From the NCBI RefSeq assembly GCF_043290135.1, contig NC_134707.1, forward strand, positions 81,796,987 through 81,860,986: a DNA stretch of 64,000 bases, given 5' to 3'. This document shows, piece after piece, positions 12,946-24,457 of this stretch. The position numbers were made by a program, and so were the translations under genes. Position 1 is the first letter of the stretch. Each line of letters starts with the position of its first letter. A model generated the notes under the pieces. The model saw only the letters and a program-made list of their open reading frames with translations, was not told where the DNA came from and searched no databases. Source of the stretch: Rhipicephalus microplus. Lineage: Eukaryota; Arthropoda; Arachnida; Ixodida; Ixodidae.

Positions 12946-13186
12946 GCCTGCCTCGGTGGAACAGTGCATAGGGTGCTCGGCTGCTGACCCGAAGGGTGCA
13001 GGTTCGATCCTGGCCATGGCGGTCGCATCTTGAAGGAAGCCACATGATAGAGGCCGGTGTACTGTGTGAGGTCAGTGCACGTTTAAGAACATGACGAGGT
13101 CGAAATTTCCGGAGCCCTCCTCTATGGGGTGTCTCGGAATCATATCACGGTTTTGAGGCATAATACCCCAGATATTATTATAATTG
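12946..13186 (+). mobile_element. tRNA-derived SINE, diverged copy
   Basis: The head reads gcctgcctcggtgg, then tgctcggctgctgacccgaag and ggttcgatcctgg, the last matching a Pol III B box. The body has the shared blocks tagaggccggtgtactgtg, cacgtttaagaac, ggtcgaaatttccggagccc and an altered 'catatcacggttttgaggc' tail. It aligns with the full copy at 58827-59070. It has interrupted a poorly conserved repeat (gatacaatacaagatac on the left). Confidence 0.75.
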
Positions 13187-13237
13187 GGCTCGAGGTATTC
13201 GAGAAAACAGATAGAAGATGCTATTGTAGTAATTGTA

Positions 13238-13331
13238 TCTGATAGGATACTTTTAAATTCTATCTTCTCCTCTAAGGCACATTGCCTGATAGGATACTTT
13301 TAAATTCTATCTTCACCTCTAAGGCACATTG
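13238..13331. repeat. Tandem duplication of a 46-47-bp unit
   Basis: Two adjacent copies of a unit starting ctgataggatacttttaaat and ending ctctaaggcacattg differ at only about one position, which suggests a recent local duplication. Confidence 0.85.
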
Positions 13332-14119
13332 CTGGGTAAGTTGGTCGGGATTCATAATTGATACGACGTAGTGTGTCACAACAGGGACAGAGGAAAAGGA
13401 CACACGGTGCTAAATTGTGACTAGTGGTTTTATTTGCGATCACGCATGCAATTTATACAATAAAAGCAGAGGTCGATAAAGGCCCAGGCAACAGCATATA
13501 AAGATACAGCACAGAGCATGTATTCTTCATCAATAATTGCACCACAGTCTGCACCAACCTAAGTCGAGGAGATGGCTCTAGCTACTACTTCTTTTCGCTA
13601 GCCGTAGTAAAAGTTAAAGAAGGCACGGCACGCTCTCACATTTTTCTTTCATCTTGTCTATTTCGTAGGCTTGAATTATAAATCATTTCGCTCCTGTTGA
13701 CCAACATAGTCACGGCATTTTGTACCAATGTGACCAATGACTACATAACATGTAATCAACAAGAATCGGTCCTACCTTATCTCACTGGCGATTATATTTG
13801 TCACAGTATTTTTTCTTGGCGCTAGATGGCAAGACCTATCCATGTTGTGCAACCTGTGTGTCTACTTTCATTTTGTAGTTGTATTTCATTGTATTTCTAT
13901 GTGGTGTAGCCATGCTGCAGTTATTGCAATTACCTTTTTTTCATGCAATTAAGGAAATAAAGGAACTCCATTAGTTAAAAAAGATGGTAACATCTTATTC
14001 AGAAAAAAAAAGAGCGAGAAGATCTTTTGATGAATTTTGTACAATAAAATTTTTCTTATCATAGTGAGAACGTTAGCATACTTAGATATGCTCGCGAGTT
14101 GGTTATCATCAATCTATAA

Positions 14120-14220
14120 CAGGTGTCTCAAACTCTCCTCGCCGAGCGGGCTGCACCACTAAATGTAGTGCCGCGAGGGCCGGTGCAGTGGAAAATGTGG
14201 AAGGGCGAGGAGGATCTTTA
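14120..14220 (+). mobile_element. hAT-like terminal fragment
   Basis: CAGGTGTCTCAAACTC at 14120 closely resembles the CAGGGGTGTCAAACTC end typical of hAT/Charlie-type elements. It is followed by the expected cgagcgggctgcac and gagggccggtgcag segment. No matching inverted end or 8-bp duplication was found, so this is probably one end of a broken copy. Confidence 0.4.
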
Positions 14221-15958
14221 ACTAAATACCGGCAAACATTGCCAGTAGGTCATTATTGTTGGGTATATTTAGAGTCGGGATTCGAGTGCTATCGATATAT
14301 CCACACAATAACTGAAGTATCGACTCGTATTCTGAAATAGAGCTTTTGTTCCACTGTTATGTTTCAACAAGTTGACGATGTGGATTGCCTCAGAAAAAAA
14401 TGATTGAAACCAGTCATGTCTATACATGACTACTTTTTCATGGAAATACTTATTAAAGAAAGAAAGTGGGGCAAAAACACTCATGTGAGAGTCGGGCCAC
14501 TAAGGATAGGTTTGTGGGTAGTTTATTTAGAACCTGTGATCTATATAGTGCAGCCAAAAATGCCCATGCGCCAAATTGTGTGATTCAGTATTTAAATGCG
14601 ATCAACATTGTTTTATCCAAATGAAATGCTAGTTATTATTTGAGAAGTATTGTTTTTCGTGCTCAAGGTACGTTAGTGTCATTCCGAAATCACTTATTGT
14701 GGTGGCTTTGATTCATTACTCATATGAGCTCTTGTCTCTGGAGTGTTCTGGCAAAAAGATAAAGGGAATGTCGCTTCAGTCAGTTCCATTGAGGCGGCTT
14801 AGTGTGAGGCAGTATGAGCTTGAGAAAAAGTCACTCAAAAAAAAAAAAAGATGAAAAGCGCATCTGTTTGTCCCACAACAATAATCAGCATCTATCTCGC
14901 CTTCCTTTTCTTGCAGTATCGTTGTGCAATCAGCACATTTAGGTCATGAACAATATACACATTATCAGTGTGACATAGCTTTTCTAATAGTAAAGTCGCC
15001 AGTGCAGAGTTTTCAAGAAAAAAAAGCGCGAGCAAGCCGGGTGATGATTATTGTTGTGGCACAAAAAGGCTCCCTTCCTACTTGATCATTTTTTAGAGGG
15101 GTGTTTAACCAACATTTATTGTTCCATTGTGGGATGCTGTGGCAGCAACTCGTATAATCAAATGCATGATCTATGTTTAGTATACCGGAAGTACAAATAC
15201 CCATATTGGAGCAGTATCGCAATACAAATACAATATACTCGTATAGCATCTTAAAATACATGTACAGAAGACTCGATAATTCAAGCTGTGATAACTCAAA
15301 CTTTCGGTTAATTAAAACAAAATGCAGTTTTTGGTTAACCCTCTATTCTTTCAGTGTATTTAAAAGCCTCTTAATTCAAACTCCATATTTCGGTTAATTC
15401 ATACTTTTACAGTTTCATACCAGAAAATATCTGCTGCTTTCCCACCTCTTAAATGTCTAAAAATGAAAAAATAAGCACCTCAGGCCTTCAAAGAAAAAGC
15501 TTCGCTATCAAAGAAGCGTTTGAAACAAAGAAAATGCATGGTAAACCGTGATGCTTCTCAACTAATATAGAGAGCTTTGTGCCGAAGGCACATATAGCAA
15601 AGAACTAGTTGCTAATTCATTAAGAGGACTGATCAGCAGTAAATTGCCAATAAAGCTGGTGACTTTACTCCCCTGCTTTCTGTTCATTGCGTGTAGTTAG
15701 AGCTTAGAAACAAACATTTTTAAATGTGATAAAATCAATGCCTACTCATAATGTGTGGTGTCACCTCAACCAGATTATACTATCTGAGAACTTTTGATAA
15801 TTCAAACTTCTTGATAATTCAAACAAAGTTCAGAGGTCCCTTCGAGTTTGAATTAACGAGAGTCAACTGTATCTGTGATCGGGTTCTGCTCTGGTTGTTC
15901 TAAGTGAGGCTAAAGCACTCAGCAGCTGCTTTCTTTTTTTTTCTTTTTCATGTTTCAG

Positions 15959-16113
15959 ACTGTAATGTAATAGGAGAAGCAGAGCCTACAGTCGGTCTGT
16001 TCGTACACCAGGATGCTGATGAGTTGTGCAAGAGTGGTGCGCCTCTTGTGCAGCACACTGAAGAAAGAGATGAAAACTTGGACTTGGGGCTTTCAGAACG
16101 GCACTGCGACGAG
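15959..16113 (+). CDS. Exon B of the unrecognised spliced host gene
   Basis: A strong polypyrimidine tract and CAG (ttctttttcatgtttcag) end at 15958. The block then reads AC (finishing the Asp codon begun at 2841) plus 51 open codons ending on GAG, followed by GTAGGC. The peptide starts CNVIGEAEPTVGLFVHQDAD, is acidic (EERDENLDLG) and ends LSERHCDE. Length is 155 bases and it ends on a codon boundary, matching the next block, which begins in phase 0. No domain is recognised. It is probably a disordered acidic segment. Splice signals and phase support it. Confidence 0.65.
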
Positions 16114-16199
16114 GTAGGCAATGTCATCAATTTGATGAGTGGTTTGTGGCATTTCACGTCCCTCGGGAACTCATAACAGAGAGAGACTGCAGCAGAGGG

Positions 16200-16371
16200 C
16201 TGGGGATATTTTTTGCAGCTTTGTGTTCTATATGTGCACCGAGATCTTTCAGTACGTGGCCCCATAGCATTCTGTTTCTATCGGAAATGCAATTGCCACG
16301 ACTGGGATCGAACTTGCGTCTTTCGGATCGACCGCCGAGCACCTGAACCACTGAGTCACTGCGGCGATGGT
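16200..16371 (-). mobile_element. tRNA-derived SINE, minus strand, partial
   Basis: Read on the minus strand, the head is cgccgcagtgactcagtgg, then ggtgctcggcggtcgatccg and aagttcgatcccagtcgtgg. These resemble an A-box and B-box region followed by the 'caattgcatttcgat' body. The 3' half is lost or diverged beyond about 16200. It lies 87 bases downstream of exon B, in antisense to the gene. Confidence 0.6.
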
Positions 16372-17913
16372 AATTAATTTTGTGCCACCCTCTGTGGTAA
16401 CCTTGTGGCTAAAGTATTGAGCTGTTGATAATTAGGGTGGGGTTAGATGCCAGGGCAAGGTGGCACTCTTTTTATGTGGGCAAAATGCAAAAGCACATCC
16501 GCTTGCAATAAGGATCGCCTGGGGATAAAAATAAGTTTGGAATCTTTTTTGGCTTTTTCTTTTCGGAAGGCAAAGCAAAAATAAGTGGCCATAAAATTCT
16601 TGCAAAATTGAAGAATAACAGGAAAAATATTGAAGAGTGATAAGTCAGAATATAATAAGAAAATGTCATGCATCGTAGTCGTGTCAGGCATCGGTAATTT
16701 AACCAGAAAACGAAAAAATATTTTTCATTGCGACAGCAACTATATGGACGCACTCTGCTGGATCTTGCCACGTGCATCGCCGGCGCTCATCGTATATGTA
16801 TATATGTAAGGGCGGCGCTACCTGTATTTCTAGTTTTATTATTATACAATGCCCATGATATATGACGATTTTGCATGGTCCCCTCAAAATCATAAGCGCT
16901 ATTTCTCTGCATGCACCTCTCTCATGTTTTCCAAAATGCACTCTATTACCCACGTTCTAATACACTCCAAGAATTCACTCTATCACAGAATATTCGTGTT
17001 GGTGTGCCCACTCTTTCTCACTTTTGGCATTCTCGTCAGTGTTTCCTTGATTGTAACGAGCGATTTTGATGATACTATCAGCTGTCTGCACAGGTGATCT
17101 GTATACTTCGTCGTTGCTCAGCACATAGTCTCCGTTCGTCATCGTTCGTCGTCACATTGCTGCTTTCTCTTGCAATAGAAGGCATAATACTATTTGAAAT
17201 GCCAACTCTTGCAGTTGTTTTTCTGGAAAGGAATTATGGTCACTTACAGCCCAAAAATAAATACATGCTTCGCCCCCAGATTGCGGTGCGCCTGTCGTTT
17301 CTCTGTGTGGCGTAGCAAAGATTTTCGAGCTCTGTTCGTAAGCACTATTTTGCTGAAAATGCAAATACTACGCATATTATGAATTAAGTGTTGGTCATTT
17401 CTTGTTAGAATGTTGCGGTTGGCTGAGCTTTGAAGTCGCAGATTTTTACGAAATTAGCGCAAAAAGCAAAACTTTTCCACTGAAAACTTACCTAAATGAA
17501 CAGGTGCCTGATTGGCCAACTCATATGCCTGAAATACGTGAATGGTCTTTACGTTACAAAATAAATGATTGAAGGTTGTGGGACACTTATGCAAATTCTT
17601 CGTGGGTCGGACGGTGACCGATGTGGCCGGAACTTACATGTATTCTGGTGATGTAACCGACTATATAAACTTTAGCTCTTTTTCATTATTTCCATTTTTC
17701 GTTCTTTTTTTTTTAGTGAGATAGAGAATAAATGAAAGTGTTTTTGTCACCTTTACTTGGTGACGGCTACCCCTTTCTACTTGATTGTTACAAATAAAGA
17801 ATAGGAAAAAAACGGAAGTAGCATATATACATATATACAGTTCTTGTTTTGTTTTGGCATCGTCCCATTTTGCATGTCAGGAAACTGGTCAAGCCATTGA
17901 ATGTTCCTCCTTC

Positions 17914-18072
17914 TGAAATAAAGAACTGAGACAGTCAGAACTGTTATCCAAGACCAGGTAGGAGCGTAGGACTAGCCAGCGAAATCAGCGACAAGGTCCA
18001 AGCCGAGCGTCTTGTGCTTAGCACTGACAATGTGTTTGCCGAGCTTCGCGACCCACTACATTCATCATTACA
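17914..18072 (-). repeat. 3' LTR of the gypsy element (minus orientation)
   Basis: In element orientation it begins TGTAATGATGAATG and ends TTCTTTATTTCA. It is about 159 bases and carries the canonical TG...CA ends. It aligns with 22865-23022 over its length with scattered substitutions. Confidence 0.88.
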
Positions 18073-18110
18073 TATCTCCCCCTCGCTGAAGATGGTGCCA
18101 AGTAAGTGTT

Positions 18111-18960
18111 CTAAGGTGTCTTGAGGACAAGTGGTTCGTGATACGGTTTGAGGCGATCCACATGTGTGATTTCGCGGCCTAGGCGACGCAGGTCCACAGT
18201 GTCCCTGAGGGGTTCGATGAGGTAGTTAACAACGGAAGTTTGTTCTACGACACGATAAGGTCCATGGTACCTGCTGACAAACTTTGTAGAGGTACCAGGA
18301 GTAGCACTAGGGGGCACCCACAGCCAAACAAGAGAGTCGGGCGAAAACTGGTAGTTAAACCGCCCATCGTCGTGACGAAATTTCTGTAGCCCTCGTTCTT
18401 GTGCTGTAAGGGTGCGAGCTAATTGCCGACATTCTTCCGCATACCGAGCGGCTTCAGAAACTGGTGTGCCTTCGGATGAGTCTGGTCGGTAGGGGAGAAT
18501 GGTGTCAATTGGAGATGATGGTTCTCGACCATAAAATAAAAAGAAGGGAGAAAAGCTTGATGTCGCTTGAGGTGCCGTGTTGTAAGCGTACATTATGTAG
18601 GGAAGGATAAGATCCAGTTGGGTTGGTCGGAGGCGACATACATAGAAAGCATGTCGCCAAGAGTACGGTTGAAATGCTCGGTCAAGCCATTTGTTTGTGG
18701 GCGATATGTGGTAGTACAGCGGTGAATCACATGGCATTCAGCAAGAAGTTCTTGAATAACATCCGTGAAAAAGGCGCGGCCTCGGTCGCTCAAAAGTTCA
18801 CGTGGAGCGCCGTGACGCTGAACAAAATGTTGCAGCAGGAAAGACGCGTCACGTGCCGTCGCGACTGGTAGAGCGCCTGTTTCTGCATATCTCGTGAGAT
18901 GGTCGATCGCTACAATAATCCAGCGATTCCCAGCTGATGTATATAGTAGGGGACCATAAA
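18111..18960 (-). pseudogene. Gypsy integrase remnant
   Basis: The catalytic core of the Ty3/gypsy integrase can be read across two frames. WIIVAIDHLTRYAE near 18900 carries the first Asp, LLSDRGRAFF near 18790 the second Asp, and YRPQTNGLTEHFNRT near 18710 the Glu. The C-terminal part (18111-18600) stays open and includes YNTAPQ, FFLFYGREP, the chromodomain-side WLWVPP, FVSRYHGPYRV, and the end HVDRLKPYHEP. A frameshift separates core and tail near 18600-18740, so no single integrase is produced. Confidence 0.85.
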
Positions 18961-19211
18961 GGCCATAAAGGCCGGTAACGGCTGCATTGGTGCAGTAGGA
19001 CGGCTAGGATCGTGCTTGCGGCGTCGGCACTCTGTGCAAGATCAAATGTACTTTTGAACGAATGTGTTCATGCCGCGCCAATAAAACTGAAAAAGTAGCC
19101 TGGAGTAGGTTTTAAACAAACCTGCGTGTGGACATTGCGGATCGGCATGGAAAGCAGCACATATGCTGGCACGGAGATTCCTGGGTATGACGAGTAAGCC
19201 ATTTGCAACCG

Positions 19212-20877
19212 TCAAAAGTACATTTGATAAAGTATTCCATCACGGATGGCGAAGTGAGAGACTTGTCGGTGTAGCACTCGAGATGGCGGGTGGGCGAGTG
19301 TTTCAGATAGGTAATCCATCAGAGACGCAATCCACGAATCTTTGCGTTCCTCCGCAGCCATGTCGATGAGTCCTGATAGTGGAAGGAAGTTGTCTTGGAT
19401 GGAGGCACTCACAATATCAGTAGAAACAGGCGAACGCGAAAGGGCATCGGCATCGGCGTGCTTCTGGCCTGAGCGATAAATGACACGGATGTCGTACTCT
19501 TGGAGCCGTAAAGCCCATCGTGCCAAGCGTTCGGAGGGTTCCTTGAGGGAAGATAACCAGCAGAGCGCATGGTGGTCGGTAACTACATCGAAAGGGTGGC
19601 CGTACAGATAAGGCTGAAATTTCATAATGGCCCAGATAATTGCTAGGCATTCTTTCTCAGTTACCGAATAATTTGCTTCTGTTCTTGTAAGAAGAATATG
19701 TTGTTGCTTCTGTTCTTGTACGCAACAACATATTCTTTGTAACGAGGCTTTTGTTGGGCGAGTGCAGTGCCAAGACCGACACCGCTAGCATTCGTGTGGA
19801 TTTCTGTGGGAGCGCTTGAATCGAAATGACGCAGTATGACTGGTGTTATAAGCAGTTCACGGAGCTTCGCAAAGGCACTGTCGCAGGCTTGAGACCACGC
19901 AGATAGATTGTGGTCTCCTTGAAGTAGGTCTGTCAGAGGTGCCATGATCGAGGCGAAACCCCGGATGAAGCGGCGGAAGTATGAGCAAAGCCCAATGAAA
20001 CTACGCAGCTCCTTGAGAGATGGGGGCCTCGGGAACTCGCCAACAGCACTTAGCTTAACGGGGTCAGGAAGAACGCCATCCTTCGACACGACGTGTCCGA
20101 GAATGGTCAGCTTGCATGCTCCAAAGTCCCACTTCTCCAAGTTTAGTTGGAGGCCTGCTGCAGAGAGGCAGCGTAGAACCTGTTCCAAGCGATGAAGGTG
20201 CGCGGGAAAATCGGGCGAGAATACCACTACATCGTCAAGTAGCACAAGCACGTGTTCCATTTGAGGCCTCGTAGGATAGTGTCCATCATGCGCTCAAATG
20301 TTGCCGGCCCATTGCATAGGCCGAATGGCATTACGTTAAATTCATATAAGTCGTCTGGTGTAACAAAGGCAGTTTTTGGCCTATCATCCGGATTCGTGGG
20401 CACTTGCCAGTACCCAGAGCGTAGATCAAGGGAGGAAAAGAACTCTGCGCCTTGTAAAGAGTCGAGGGTGTCATCAATTCGAGGCAAAGGATAAACATCC
20501 TTTCGTGTTATTTTGTTTAGATGACGATAATCTACGCAAAATCGTATCTTGCCATTCTTCTTTTTAACTAAAGCAACCGGCTACGCCCAAGGACTGTTTG
20601 ATAGTTGAACGACCCCTCGCTTTAGCATGTCACCTACTTGTTCATCGATGACACGGCGTTCAGTTGGCGAAACACGGTATAGTCCCTGCCGTAGTGGTGG
20701 GTGATTACCTGTGTTGATCTGGTGGCATACGGTAGATGTTCGACCTAAAGTAGCGCTGTGACTCTCAAAAGATGGCCGAAACTTGTGAAGGAGGCTCAAA
20801 AGCTCACACCTCTGTTGTGGGTTTAGGCCTTCGTCGACGACACGGTTGAAAATGTCGATAGTGGAAGGGTCATTCAC
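19212..20877 (-). pseudogene. Gypsy reverse transcriptase / RNase H remnant
   Basis: Reading leftward: an N-terminal linker and RT start (20581-20877, ending QLSNSPWA), a stop, then PRIDDTLDSLQ with [12 protein letters not shown] (20227-20487). Next is the catalytic loop as [12 protein letters not shown] instead of YLDD (20180-20260). The thumb includes [15 protein letters not shown]. RNase H begins [13 protein letters not shown], with Asn where the first catalytic Asp (TDAS) belongs, and ends [12 protein letters not shown] and [10 protein letters not shown] at 19440-19600. A 31-base template-switch insertion near 19690-19720 shifts the frame. Confidence 0.88.
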
Positions 20878-21454
20878 GGAACTACAGGAAAAGGTGCTGA
20901 CTTCGATGATCCATTGGGAACGTCAAGTGTAGGGATGGTTTCGAATGATTCTATCGAACCGATACATTCGCCTCAAAGCAGCTTAATCGTGAATGGGAAC
21001 GGATTCTCCACAGGCACGTCGGTCGCACCACCTTGAAGAGTAAGGAGAGCGGTTGGGAGCGGTGATAAGTGGCGATGAATGAAAGCAGCAGAAGGCGTGA
21101 AGAATGCGGTTGCGTCGTCGACGGCGGAACACGACACAGGTGCGAAGACAGTAGCGCGTGGAGGGATGTGGGTGTTGTCACTAATGACTAACTTCGCGTA
21201 GGAAGAGCGATCGTGCTCTGGTAGCGCATCACCAAGGGGACAAAAGACGACTTCGGCATGGGTGCAATCAATGACGGCTTAGTGGTGGGAGAGAAAATCC
21301 CAATCTAAAATAATTTCATGAGAACAGTGCGGAAGTGCTACGAACTGCACTGTGTAGGGCACTCGATGAATTACGAGTCTGGCAGTACATGCGGCCACAG
21401 GCTGCTCAGGCTGTGAAGTGGCTGTATGAAGACATGAACCCAAGTAAGGCGTTG

Positions 21455-21946
21455 TCACTTTTCGAATTGAGCGACAAACTTTTTCGGCGTTGACAAAATT
21501 GCGGCACCAGTATCAATTAGGGCAAGTATGGGTACACCTTCAAGAACGGCATTAATTACATTCGACGGCGAACGAAGAGGGCTTGTGCTTTGCGATGAGA
21601 ACGCAGTTCTTGCCTCGAGAACTGCGTCATTTAGTTTTCTGTGTCGATTGTAGGGGACGTCGGTGCATTGGGGAGGGCGAGCGTCGACGTGGAGAAGGAG
21701 ATCGGCGATCAGGAGTTGGTCAATGGCTTGGTCGAGGAGCGTACAGTTTGGGGTCTGGAGTGTAGCGAGTGTATGTGTAATCGTTCTCATATGGACGTGG
21801 GTTTTCCTGTGAGTGGAGTGGGCGGCGGCGGCACAGGCGGGTGACATGTCCAGGTAGACCACACGGAAAGCTGATCGGTCGGTTGTCGGCAGTGTGCCAT
21901 GGATTAGGGACTCGGCAAACTGGAGGTCGTTGCGGCTGGGCGGCAT
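21455..21946 (-). pseudogene. Gypsy aspartic protease region
   Basis: This 163-codon open stretch contains the retroviral-type protease motif ALIDTGAAI near residue 142, where the Asp-Thr-Gly triad is intact. The preceding LEGVPI and the segment after it fit the fold. It is separated from gag and RT by frame changes. Its start Met is internal to a gag-pol reading frame and not a natural start. Confidence 0.8.
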
Positions 21947-22850
21947 AAACAGGAGCAGAGCAGTGGAGGCGGCGCTTAGAACGTCTGTGGTCGTGCTGCT
22001 GCTTCGGCATACATCAATGGTGCATTGACTGGTGGCACCAGCTGCAGAGGAAGGACCTCAGATACTTGACCTTGTATAATAGTCCGTAGTGTAGGGCTAA
22101 GCGGCTCACTGCGCTCCGGTAGGCCGGAGACGAGTGAGTTGGCGGGCAACTTCTTCGCGCATGAAATCTTTGATCTGTGAGAGGAGGACGGGGTCTTGTG
22201 AGGGAGTTAAGCCGGACATCGATTCCTGATGTGGGACAGCAAGGCAGGTGACGAGACAATGCCGGCGGAGCTCATCATAGCTTTGGCAGAGCTCGGTAAC
22301 TTGGGCGACAGTAGCAGGGCTTTTTGAAATGAGCATCTGGAAGCATCCTCGTCGATACCCTTAAAAATATGTTTGATGCGGTCCACCTCTGTTATGTTTG
22401 CATTGACGCGTTTGCACAAGTCGATGACATCTTGTATGTAAGTTGTGAAATTATCACCAGGCGAAGGCGCTGCTCCGCATGAAGTTTGCGGACAGCAGGA
22501 CGACCGAAGACTTCGCTGAACTTTGCCTTGAATGCTGTCCAGGTTCGAACGCCGGTCTCATGGTTCCGAAGCCACAAGTGGGCAATGCCACTGAGGTAAA
22601 TGCCGACAGTGGCCAGTCTCGTGACTTCGTCCCATTTGTTCAAGACACTCACGAGTTCGTAAGCAGCCAGGCAGTCGTCGACGTCGTGATCGTCAGCGCC
22701 GCTGAATATGGGAGGATCCCGCTGGCGGACCGCGCCAGAGCACATGATGGCCTGGGGAGCCTTAGGTGGAGGGCTTGTGGCAGATGCAGTGGTCATGACG
22801 GCAGGTCGAGTCCGGCTTCGCAACTCCAGGATTGCAAGGAGACCCAGCAA
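21720..22850 (-). pseudogene. Gypsy gag remnant
   Basis: The open stretch 22392-22850 has the retrotransposon gag core: RDPPIFSGADDHDVDDCLAA, a WDE segment, LSGIAHLWLRN, and WTAFKAKFSEVFGRPAVRK. After a frameshift the next stretches give DRIKHIFKGIDEDA, ATVAQVTELCQSYDELRR and MREEVARQL. Near 21900 the CCHC knuckle reads SFPCGLPGHVTRLC, so the first zinc Cys is Ser. At least two frameshifts are present. Confidence 0.82.
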
Positions 22851-22858
22851 ACTCCACC

Positions 22859-23022
22859 AATAATAATAAAGAACTGAGACAGTCAGAACTGTTATTCGAG
22901 AACAGGTAGGAGCGTAGGACTAGCCAGCGCAATCAGCGACAACGTCCGGGCCGAGCGCCTCGTGCTTAGCACTGACAATGTGTTTGCCGAGCTTTGCATG
23001 ACTCACTTCATTCATCATTACA
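22859..23022 (-). repeat. 5' LTR of the gypsy element (minus orientation)
   Basis: It begins TGTAATGATGAATG (minus strand from 23022) and runs to about 22865 by alignment with the other LTR. It is followed by TGGTGGAGTTTGCTGGG, the expected place of the primer-binding site. The third gypsy copy has a similar TGGTGGAGAGTGCTG after its LTR, so the two belong to one clade. Confidence 0.85.
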
Positions 23023-23170
23023 CTTCCAAAGTGTTTTGCCACAAACGTTAATTAAAATTGTATACTTTGTATGAAGTCTGCTGCCCACTTCTCAAACATT
23101 CCCCCTGTAGTAGTACTATTCATAGGAAGAGGTAGCATTGCATTGTTGCTTGTAATGCTTGCTCTTGCAG

Positions 23171-23294
23171 GAGGCTCCCTCTCTGGACTCTTCCTCTTTG
23201 GGAAATGCTGGACGCGTTCTTGAAAATGTTAACAACCCTATGAACGGAGTCGAGGAGTTTGCAGTGTGTCAGGACAAGCACGAAACAGTTTCCA
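23171..23294 (+). CDS. Exon C of the unrecognised spliced host gene
   Basis: The acceptor tgcttgctcttgcag ends at 23170. The block is 124 bases: 41 open codons from GAG (phase 0, matching the end of exon B) plus one base, followed by the excellent donor GTGAGT at 23295. The peptide begins EAPSLDSSSLGNAGRVLENV and ends VCQDKHETVS. It is acidic and Ser/Asn-rich with no recognisable domain. The leftover A joins GC at 34565 to make AGC (Ser). It lies only 148 bases beyond the 5' LTR of the antisense gypsy element. Confidence 0.68.
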
Positions 23295-23630
23295 GTGAGT
23301 GTTTTGCTGCTGGTCAGCTCTTAACCTGGAAGTGTAGTAGTACATGGGGTTTGGCTGGGGTGAATATTAAGAGACTTTGTGCTGTAGTTGGACTGCTTTG
23401 TTTTGAAGTTTGCGTTTCATCATTGCTTTCAGCTCACGTGCATTTGTGCCAACATCCTCCAGTGCCCAACAGTACTGCGTCACCCTCGGTGTGGTGGCGC
23501 ATTGTCAACTTCAGTTATGCGCGAGTTTCAGAAAGTCACAATAAATTAGAGCAAGTGTAGAGCCCTTATAATTGACCTAAGGCCCCTACACTACCCCCTC
23601 GAGTGCATTTGTCAATCATCTAAACTATTT

Positions 23631-23866
23631 AAAGGTGCCTCTATGATGGGATTGGCTGCTGACCCAAGGACTGCGGGTTAGCTCCTGGCCGCAGTGGTCT
23701 CATTTAGATGGGGAGCGAAATGGTAGAGGCCCCCTGTACGGTGCGATGTCAGCGCACTATAAAGAACCCCAGGTGGTCAAAATTTCTGGTGCCCTTCCAC
23801 TACTGCATGTCTCATAATGGTGTCATGGTTTTGGCAGGTTAAATGCCAAATATTATCTATAACAAC
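23631..23866 (+). mobile_element. tRNA-derived SINE, diverged copy
   Basis: The head is degraded (ggctgctgacccaaggactgcgggttagctcctggcc). The body aligns with other copies: gtagaggccccctgtacggtgcgatgtcagc, aaagaaccccaggtggtcaaaatttc and a tail 'gtcatggttttggcaggttaaatgcc'. Confidence 0.72.
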
Positions 23867-24457
23867 AGATGCTCTCAAAAGGTGTTTGGAGGATTTTGGA
23901 GAGCCTCTGCAAAATTGATCACTTTCTGTTACTGATCCATTCTGAAAAATAGCTTCACCATGTGCCATGTGAGTTACAAGTCACCACATGTAACGAAGCA
24001 ACTTCAAGCAACTGCACTACTTTGAAGATGCGGCATTTCGTGCCAATTATTCTTGTTCAGTTGGTATTAGGGGTCAAATTTTGGTTTGAGAGACAACTTG
24101 GATGTGTTATTTGAATATTAGTTTCATTGAGTAGCTGTTGTAGGTTCACTGATCAGAATTTATGACTGTGGTGTAACTGCAGAAGTAATGTTCGTTATTT
24201 TTTTTCTGGTAACAACTCGATCAGTGGACCACAAATATTGTATCGACATCTATGGTATGTTTCTCATGGACATTGTAAACGTCTTTTATATATTCATAGA
24301 AATCCCAATTACGAAGATTAGATGTACGCTCAACTATAAAATGCTCGTCCGAGTAAGGTTGTAGGTACGTTGCACATGGACACTCAGTGGACATTCAATA
24401 GATATACACAGACATTGCCATTTATTAAATAAAAGCTTTTTCATGCACTGTTCGCAC

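Larger units (their letters stand above)
2842..15958 (+). other. Inferred 13.1-kb intron with several repeats
   Basis: This is the gap between the first two recognised exons. Bases 2842-6320, 6643-8080, 8423-10739, 11619-12889 and 14221-15900 are AT-rich with only short ORFs; I see no convincing gene in them. Separate entries cover a CA/CG microsatellite, a GC-rich promoter-like block, an inverted-end element with a nested repeat, a SINE, a short tandem duplication and a hAT-like end. A further phase-preserving exon cannot be excluded. Confidence 0.5.
17914..23022 (-). mobile_element. Full-length Ty3/gypsy LTR retrotransposon, inactive
   Basis: Near-identical direct repeats of about 159 bases bound a 4.8-kb interior. 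In minus orientation the order is LTR, gag, protease, RT/RNase H, integrase, LTR. The 4-base CTTC occurs outside each LTR (17910-17913 and 23023-23026), consistent with a Ty3/gypsy target duplication. The interior is broken by frameshifts, and key residues are changed (LLDD in RT, TNAS in RNase H, an altered zinc knuckle). It sits antisense in an intron of the inferred host gene. The LTRs differ by several substitutions, so insertion is not very recent. Confidence 0.9.
16114..23170 (+). other. Inferred 7.1-kb intron occupied mainly by a gypsy element
   Basis: The intron holds a minus-strand SINE at its start and a 5.1-kb LTR retrotransposon at 17914-23022. The remaining 16372-17913 is AT-rich, with no gene seen and only short shadow ORFs. 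Confidence 0.5.

Noticed and set aside
13385..13425. Segment 'cagggacagaggaaaaggacac' compared with 'agacaagacacgaaagaag' at 63635
   Set aside because: Both are purine-rich and only loosely alike; not enough to propose a shared element.
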